A stretch of 64,000 nucleotides of DNA from Collinsella sp. An7 (lineage in GTDB: Bacteria > Actinomycetota > Coriobacteriia > Coriobacteriales > Coriobacteriaceae), in contig NZ_NFHP01000003.1 of NCBI RefSeq assembly GCF_002159335.1, positions 62,001-126,000 on the forward strand, written 5' to 3'. The position numbers were made by a program, and so were the translations under genes. Positions 60,545 through 64,000 of this stretch are shown piece after piece. Numbering within the stretch: the first letter of the stretch is position 1; every line of letters begins with the position of its first letter. The notes under the pieces are model-generated. The model was given only the letters and a program-made list of their open reading frames with translations. It did not search any database and was not told the DNA's origin.

Positions 60545-61906
60545 ATGGAAGCCATCCTCGGAATCTTTCGGCCTCTCTTCTGGGGCCTACTCATGCTTTC
60601 CGTCCTCGTCTTTGTCCACGAGGGCGGGCACTTTCTCGCCTCGCGCGCCGTCGGTGTGCGCGTAACGGAATTCTTCCTCGGCCTGCCCTGCCGTTTTAAC
60701 CTGCACCACGTGTCCAAGCGCATCGGCACCAAGTTTGGCGTGACGCCCCTTCTCCTCGGTGGCTACGCCATGGTCTGCGGTATGGAGCCGGAGGGTGACG
60801 CCGGCGTTGCAACGCGCGTGCTCTCGGCTGTCCACCGGCACGGCACGGTCGGGGTTGAGGAGCTTGCTGAGGAGCTGGGCGTCACCGAGGACGAGGCCAT
60901 GGAGGCCTGCGTCCAGCTGGCCGACTGGGGCTCCATCGCGCCGGTGTACGCCGAGGGCGAGAAGCCCGGGGTCTACTACGCCACCACCTATGCCGCCATG
61001 CCGCGCGATGCCGCCGGCGATACCATGTACGATGGCCGCCGCTTCCGCCGCGACGCGGCCACCTCAGAGGGCGAGGTCTGGGAGCCGCCCATGAGCGCCG
61101 AGGCGTTCTATGCGCAGGAGCGATCGCGCACGTATGCCGGCAAGGGCTTCTGGGCCCGTGCTTTCATCCTCGTCGCGGGCGTGGCGGTTAACCTTCTCTC
61201 GGGTTTCCTACTGCTCATGAGCATCTATATGATCGTCGGCGTCAACGTCTCGATCGATGTCAACCAGGTCGGTGCCGTTCAGGCGGACTCTCCTGCGGCG
61301 GTGGCCGGCATCGAGGCGGGCGACACCATTACCGCCGTCAACGGGATCGAAGTCGATTCGTTTACGGCCATCAGTTCGGCGCTGGCGGGGTGCGATCCGG
61401 CGGAGCCGATCTCGGTGACGGTCGAGCGCGGTGGGAGCGAGCAGAACCTGAGCGTCAACCTCGATGGCGCCTCGATGTTCGGCATCTCCGCTCCGGTCGA
61501 GACGGTGCATCTCAACCCGGTGCAGGCTGCCACGGTCACATGGGGATACGTCTCGATGACAGCCGACTCCATCGTACAGCTCTTCAACCCGCAGCACACG
61601 ATGGAGGTGCTCGACAACTCCACCTCGGTGGTGGGCATCATGGCGCTCTCTGCTGAGGCCGCTTCCGCCGGAGCTGCCACCTACCTTACCTTCGCGGCCC
61701 TCATCTCCTTCTCGCTCGGTTTTATGAACCTGCTGCCCATCCCGCCGCTCGATGGCGGCAAGCTCGTTATCGAGATCATTCAGGCCATCATTCGCCGCCC
61801 CGTGCCGGCAAAGGTGCAAGCTGCGCTCTCCTATGTGGGCGTGGGGCTCTTTATCCTGCTCTTCATCTACATGCTCCGAGCGGACCTCATCCGCTTCGTG
61901 CTGTAG
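60545..61906 (+). CDS. rseP: site-2 protease RseP/RasP with an atypical insertion
   Basis: 453-residue intramembrane zinc protease. HEGGH (residues 25-29) in helix 1 and NLLPIPPLDGGKL near 400 (Asp ligand) form the active site; a PDZ domain is at about 235-310 (VQADSPAAVAGIEAGDTITAVNG). Between GGYAMVCGMEPEG and the next conserved block RTYAGKGFWARAFILVAG (about residues 84-195) there is an insertion of about 100 residues. Part of it (RVLSAVHRHGTVGVEELAEELGVTEDEAMEA in two overlapping stretches, about 95-125) looks like a winged-helix unit. Position between dxr and ispG is the usual one. Confidence 0.93.
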   Translation: MEAILGIFRPLFWGLLMLSVLVFVHEGGHFLASRAVGVRVTEFFLGLPCRFNLHHVSKRIGTKFGVTPLLLGGYAMVCGMEPEGDAGVATRVLSAVHRHGTVGVEELAEELGVTEDEAMEACVQLADWGSIAPVYAEGEKPGVYYATTYAAMPRDAAGDTMYDGRRFRRDAATSEGEVWEPPMSAEAFYAQERSRTYAGKGFWARAFILVAGVAVNLLSGFLLLMSIYMIVGVNVSIDVNQVGAVQADSPAAVAGIEAGDTITAVNGIEVDSFTAISSALAGCDPAEPISVTVERGGSEQNLSVNLDGASMFGISAPVETVHLNPVQAATVTWGYVSMTADSIVQLFNPQHTMEVLDNSTSVVGIMALSAEAASAGAATYLTFAALISFSLGFMNLLPIPPLDGGKLVIEIIQAIIRRPVPAKVQAALSYVGVGLFILLFIYMLRADLIRFVL

Positions 61907-61984
61907 TCAACCGCTTGGATTCGGCGCCCGTCCCGGGTCTAAGCGGCAGAGGTATCGGCGGGCTTGCGACCTTGGGAGGCTGCC

Positions 61985-63049
61985 ATGGCTGATACGCTGC
62001 CGCGTGAGAAGACCCGTCCGGTACGGGTGGGGTCAGTTACGATCGGTGGCGGCGCGCCCGTGGTGGTCCAGTCGATGACCTCGACCGATACCGCCGATGC
62101 TATGGCCACGCTCGAGCAGGTGCGCGCCCTAGCCGCGGCGGGGTGCGACGTGGTTCGGATTTCTGTCCCCACGCGCGAGGCCGTTGAGGGGTTCCGAGAG
62201 GTGTGCGCCTCGTCTCCCGTGCCTATCGTAGCCGACATTCACTTCGACTATCGTCTTGCGCTCGCCGCCCTCGAGGCGGGGGCGGCCAAACTCCGCATCA
62301 ACCCCGGCAACATCGGCTCATGGGAGAAGGTCGACGCCGTCATCGATGCAGCGGGGGAGGCGGGTGCTGCCATCCGCATCGGCGTGAACGCGGGCTCCCT
62401 TGAGGATGACATCGCCTCGCGCGAGGAGCTGACTCTCCCCGAGAAGCTCGTCATGTCATCTGAGCGCTTTGTGGAGCACTTCGAGGCGCGCGGATTTACC
62501 GATATCGTGCTCTCGGCTAAAGCACACGACGTACGCACCACGATCGACACGTACCGTGCGCTCTCGCGCGAGCTTCCGCAGGTGCCGCTCCATCTGGGCG
62601 TTACGGAGGCGGGTACCGTTCGCCAGGGCACGATCAAGAGCTCGGTGGGTCTCGGCGTGCTTCTGGCTGAGGGTATCGGCGACACGCTCCGTGTCTCGCT
62701 CACTGCAGACCCGGTTGAAGAGCCGCCTGTTGCATGGGGCATCCTCGAGTGCCTGGGGATTCGCCGCCGGGGCCCCGAGCTTGTGAGCTGTCCCACCTGC
62801 GGACGCACGCAGGTCGACCTGATCGCTCTTGCGGAGGAGGTCGAGCGCCAGCTCACTGGTGTTACCAAGCCGATCTCTGTGGCCGTGATGGGCTGCGTGG
62901 TCAATGGGCCGGGTGAGGCGTCGGGCGCCGACGTGGGCGTGGCCTGCGGACGCGGCTGCGGGCTCATCTTCAAGCACGGGGAGGTCGTGCGCAAGGTCCC
63001 GGAGGATCGGATCGTGGACGAGCTCATGGCTGAGATCGATCGGCTGTAA
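61985..63049 (+). CDS. ispG: 4-hydroxy-3-methylbut-2-enyl diphosphate synthase IspG
   Basis: 354 residues. Converts MEcPP to HMBPP in the MEP pathway using a [4Fe-4S] cluster. The TIM-barrel half begins VGSVTIGGGAPVVVQSMTSTDT; KLRINPGNIG and HLGVTEAG are conserved; the cluster cysteines are CPTCGRTQVDL (two) and MGCVVNGPGEA (one) with a Glu ligand nearby. ATG 61985 has TTGGGAGG upstream; the open frame starts at 61964 without need. Follows rseP by 78 bases. Confidence 0.95.
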   Translation: MADTLPREKTRPVRVGSVTIGGGAPVVVQSMTSTDTADAMATLEQVRALAAAGCDVVRISVPTREAVEGFREVCASSPVPIVADIHFDYRLALAALEAGAAKLRINPGNIGSWEKVDAVIDAAGEAGAAIRIGVNAGSLEDDIASREELTLPEKLVMSSERFVEHFEARGFTDIVLSAKAHDVRTTIDTYRALSRELPQVPLHLGVTEAGTVRQGTIKSSVGLGVLLAEGIGDTLRVSLTADPVEEPPVAWGILECLGIRRRGPELVSCPTCGRTQVDLIALAEEVERQLTGVTKPISVAVMGCVVNGPGEASGADVGVACGRGCGLIFKHGEVVRKVPEDRIVDELMAEIDRL

Positions 63050-63084
63050 TGGGTCAAATCAGCTGTCACCTTGTCTAACCGCCC

Positions 63085-63170
63085 GGCGTGGGGCACGGTT
63101 GTTCTTTCCTCGCTGGTCCTCGGGCTTCGCCCTGCGGAATCGCTCGGAAAGAACAACCGTGCCCCACGCC
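63085..63170. repeat. hairpin element F (conserved loop class 1)
   Basis: Perfect 25-bp arms at 63085-63109 and 63146-63170 (start GGCGTGGGGCACGG) with a 36-nt loop at 63110-63145. The loop is the exact reverse complement of the loop of element G; its centre is GGGCTTCGCCC, a small nested hairpin. Confidence 0.9.
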
Positions 63171-63288
63171 TGCGTTTGCAATGCTGGTCTGGTCCGACCG
63201 GCCCATGGGGGAAAGTCAATATCGCATGGGTGACGTTGTTGATGCGTTGACGGATTCCCTTGTGGCCACTAGGGCCAATACACCTTTG

Positions 63289-63341
63289 CCGTTCGCCCAG
63301 CTTTTGTGCGGAATGAACGTATATTTTGCGCACTAGGTGAG
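63289..63341. repeat. conserved 53-bp intergenic motif, copy 2
   Basis: Ungapped match to 41227-41279 at 34 of 53 positions with blocks CCGTTC, TTTGTGC, GAAT, TGCGCA and GGTGAG. Here it lies between hairpins F and G, about 320 bases upstream of proS. Confidence 0.6.
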
Positions 63342-63505
63342 TGAACGACATAACTAAGGGTCGGGGTGCGTCTGCAATGTCTCCCTTCCGGCCAACCTCA
63401 TCGTCTCAATCTTTTGTCCCTTAATCTTTCTTCACCATGCGTCGCGACCGGGCTACTGCCATGTATAACTCTGCAGATTGACCTAGGTTTGGGCACGGTG
63501 CACGA

Positions 63506-63591
63506 TCCCGGGGCGGGCGAGCTGTATTCTGAGCGATTCCGCAGGGCGAAGCCCGAGGACCAGCGAAGAATTCAGCCCGCCCGCCCCGGGA
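63506..63591. repeat. hairpin element G (conserved loop class 1)
   Basis: Arms 63506-63530 and 63567-63591 pair at 23 of 25 positions (start TCCCGGGGCGGGCG). The 36-nt loop 63531-63566, with TTCCGCAG and CGAGGAC around GGGCGAAGCCC, is identical to that of element F in inverted orientation, while the arms share no similarity with F. Confidence 0.9.
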
Positions 63592-63660
63592 CCCCAAGCC
63601 GCAACGAGCACGTGGTATCATCTTGCAGCGTTTTAAACCAGCCTGTCAGGAGGTCGCCTC

Positions 63661-64000
63661 ATGGTGATGAAGATGTCCCGTCTCTATGCACCCACCCTCA
63701 AGGAGGACCCGGCCGAGGCCGAGCTTGCGAGCCATAAGCTCATGCTCCGCGCTGGCATGATCCGCAAGCAGGCCGCCGGTCTCTACAGCTACCTGCCGCT
63801 CGCGTGGCGCTCGCTGCGCAAGATCGAGGCCATCGTGCGCGACGAGATGGATGCCGCGGGCGCCCAGGAGATGCTCCTACCCATCCTCACCGACGCCGAT
63901 CTCTGGCGCGAGAGCGGCCGCTGGAACGCCTACGGCCCCGAGCTCATGCGCGTGACCGACCGTCACGGCCGCGAGTTCGCCCTCGGCCCTACGCACGAGG
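63661..64000 (+). CDS. proS: prolyl-tRNA synthetase, 5' part
   Basis: First 113 codons of bacterial-type (ProS type 1) prolyl-tRNA synthetase; the gene continues past the right edge. The start [19 protein letters not shown], then [20 protein letters not shown] and [33 protein letters not shown] and the class II motif 2 approach FALGPTHE are diagnostic. AGGAGGT lies 6 bases before ATG 63661; ATG 63667 is an alternative. Absent from the middle of the window is the editing domain, which would lie further right. Confidence 0.95.
   Translation, partial: MVMKMSRLYAPTLKEDPAEAELASHKLMLRAGMIRKQAAGLYSYLPLAWRSLRKIEAIVRDEMDAAGAQEMLLPILTDADLWRESGRWNAYGPELMRVTDRHGREFALGPTHE

Larger units (their letters stand above)
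63050..63660. other. 611-base gap between ispG and proS
   Basis: Contains hairpins F and G with identical loops in opposite orientation, the second copy of the 53-bp motif (63289-63341) between them, and the proS upstream region. Short frames overlapping the hairpins are not considered genes. Confidence 0.8.

Noticed and set aside
63110-63566. Invertible DNA switch between the inverted 36-bp loops of F and G
   Set aside because: The inverted repeats could recombine, but there is no promoter clearly oriented by inversion and no recombinase nearby; kept only as part of the hairpin finding.
63366-63737. 123-residue frame across hairpin G into proS
   Set aside because: It overlaps the hairpin and the proS start in another frame and has no protein-like features.

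Overview
The window is 64 kb of GC-rich (roughly two thirds G+C by eye), densely packed bacterial chromosome made almost entirely of housekeeping genes, 62 of 63 on the + strand. Gene content and order (rpmF-plsX-acpP-rnc-smc-ftsY-ffh; mreBCD-PBP2-rodA; rplU-rpmA-obgE-nadD-yqeK-rsfS; pyrH-frr-uppS-cdsA-dxr-rseP-ispG-proS), two-subunit glycyl-tRNA synthetase, folate-type TrmFO and the DXP isoprenoid route suggest a Coriobacteriia actinobacterium, perhaps near Collinsella. The genus is an inference from memory, not a search.

Layout. Bases 1-5.0 kb hold the recG end, rsmD, coaD, a coiled-coil gene, a DUF177 gene, rpmF and plsX. Bases 5.1-12.4 kb hold acpP, rnc, smc and both SRP GTPases. Bases 12.4-16 kb hold an unknown gene, thyA, folA and a SpoU methyltransferase. 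A MATE exporter on the - strand ends convergent with the methyltransferase and diverges from ftsH (17.7 kb). A repeat-rich zone (19.6-22.4 kb) surrounds a lone membrane glycosyltransferase. Next come a NYN/LOTUS RNA-processing protein, a cyclophilin and a TPR membrane protein, then the complete rod elongasome (25.7-31.6 kb), a DUF697-like gene and the radical-SAM/DUF2344 pair. The rplU block (35.5-39.5 kb) is followed by leaderless-looking dinB, rpsP-KH-rimM-trmD-lepB, glyQS, rplS-rnhB, a natural-competence-type run (yraN-comM-dprA) with trmFO-xerC, rpsB-tsf, and the pyrH...ispG block. proS runs off the right edge.

The genes mostly cover ribosome and tRNA maturation, protein targeting (Ffh, FtsY, LepB, FtsH, RseP), wall growth (PBP2, RodA, UppS, MreBCD) and lipid precursors (PlsX, ACP, CdsA, Dxr, IspG). 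Many neighbours overlap by 1-4 bases or are spaced under 20 bases, so long operons with translational coupling are likely. No rRNA, tRNA, CRISPR, prophage or insertion sequence was seen.

The most unusual content lies between genes. At least seven long hairpins (about 20-30 bp arms) occur in gaps. Their arms differ completely from element to element, yet the central loop is conserved: two copies near 63.1 and 63.5 kb share an identical 36-nt loop in opposite orientation with unrelated arms, and two others (14.1 and 35.3 kb) share a 33-nt loop at 31/33 identity. Other unexplained structures are two 160-170 bp MITE-like inverted repeats (14.9 and 22.1 kb), a four-unit 74-bp tandem array (19.9-20.1 kb), GGGGACG-type palindromes (39.7 and 47.2 kb) and a 53-bp motif present at both 41.2 and 63.3 kb. 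I see no coding 'system' of a new kind; the conserved-loop, variable-arm hairpin family is the best candidate for something undescribed.
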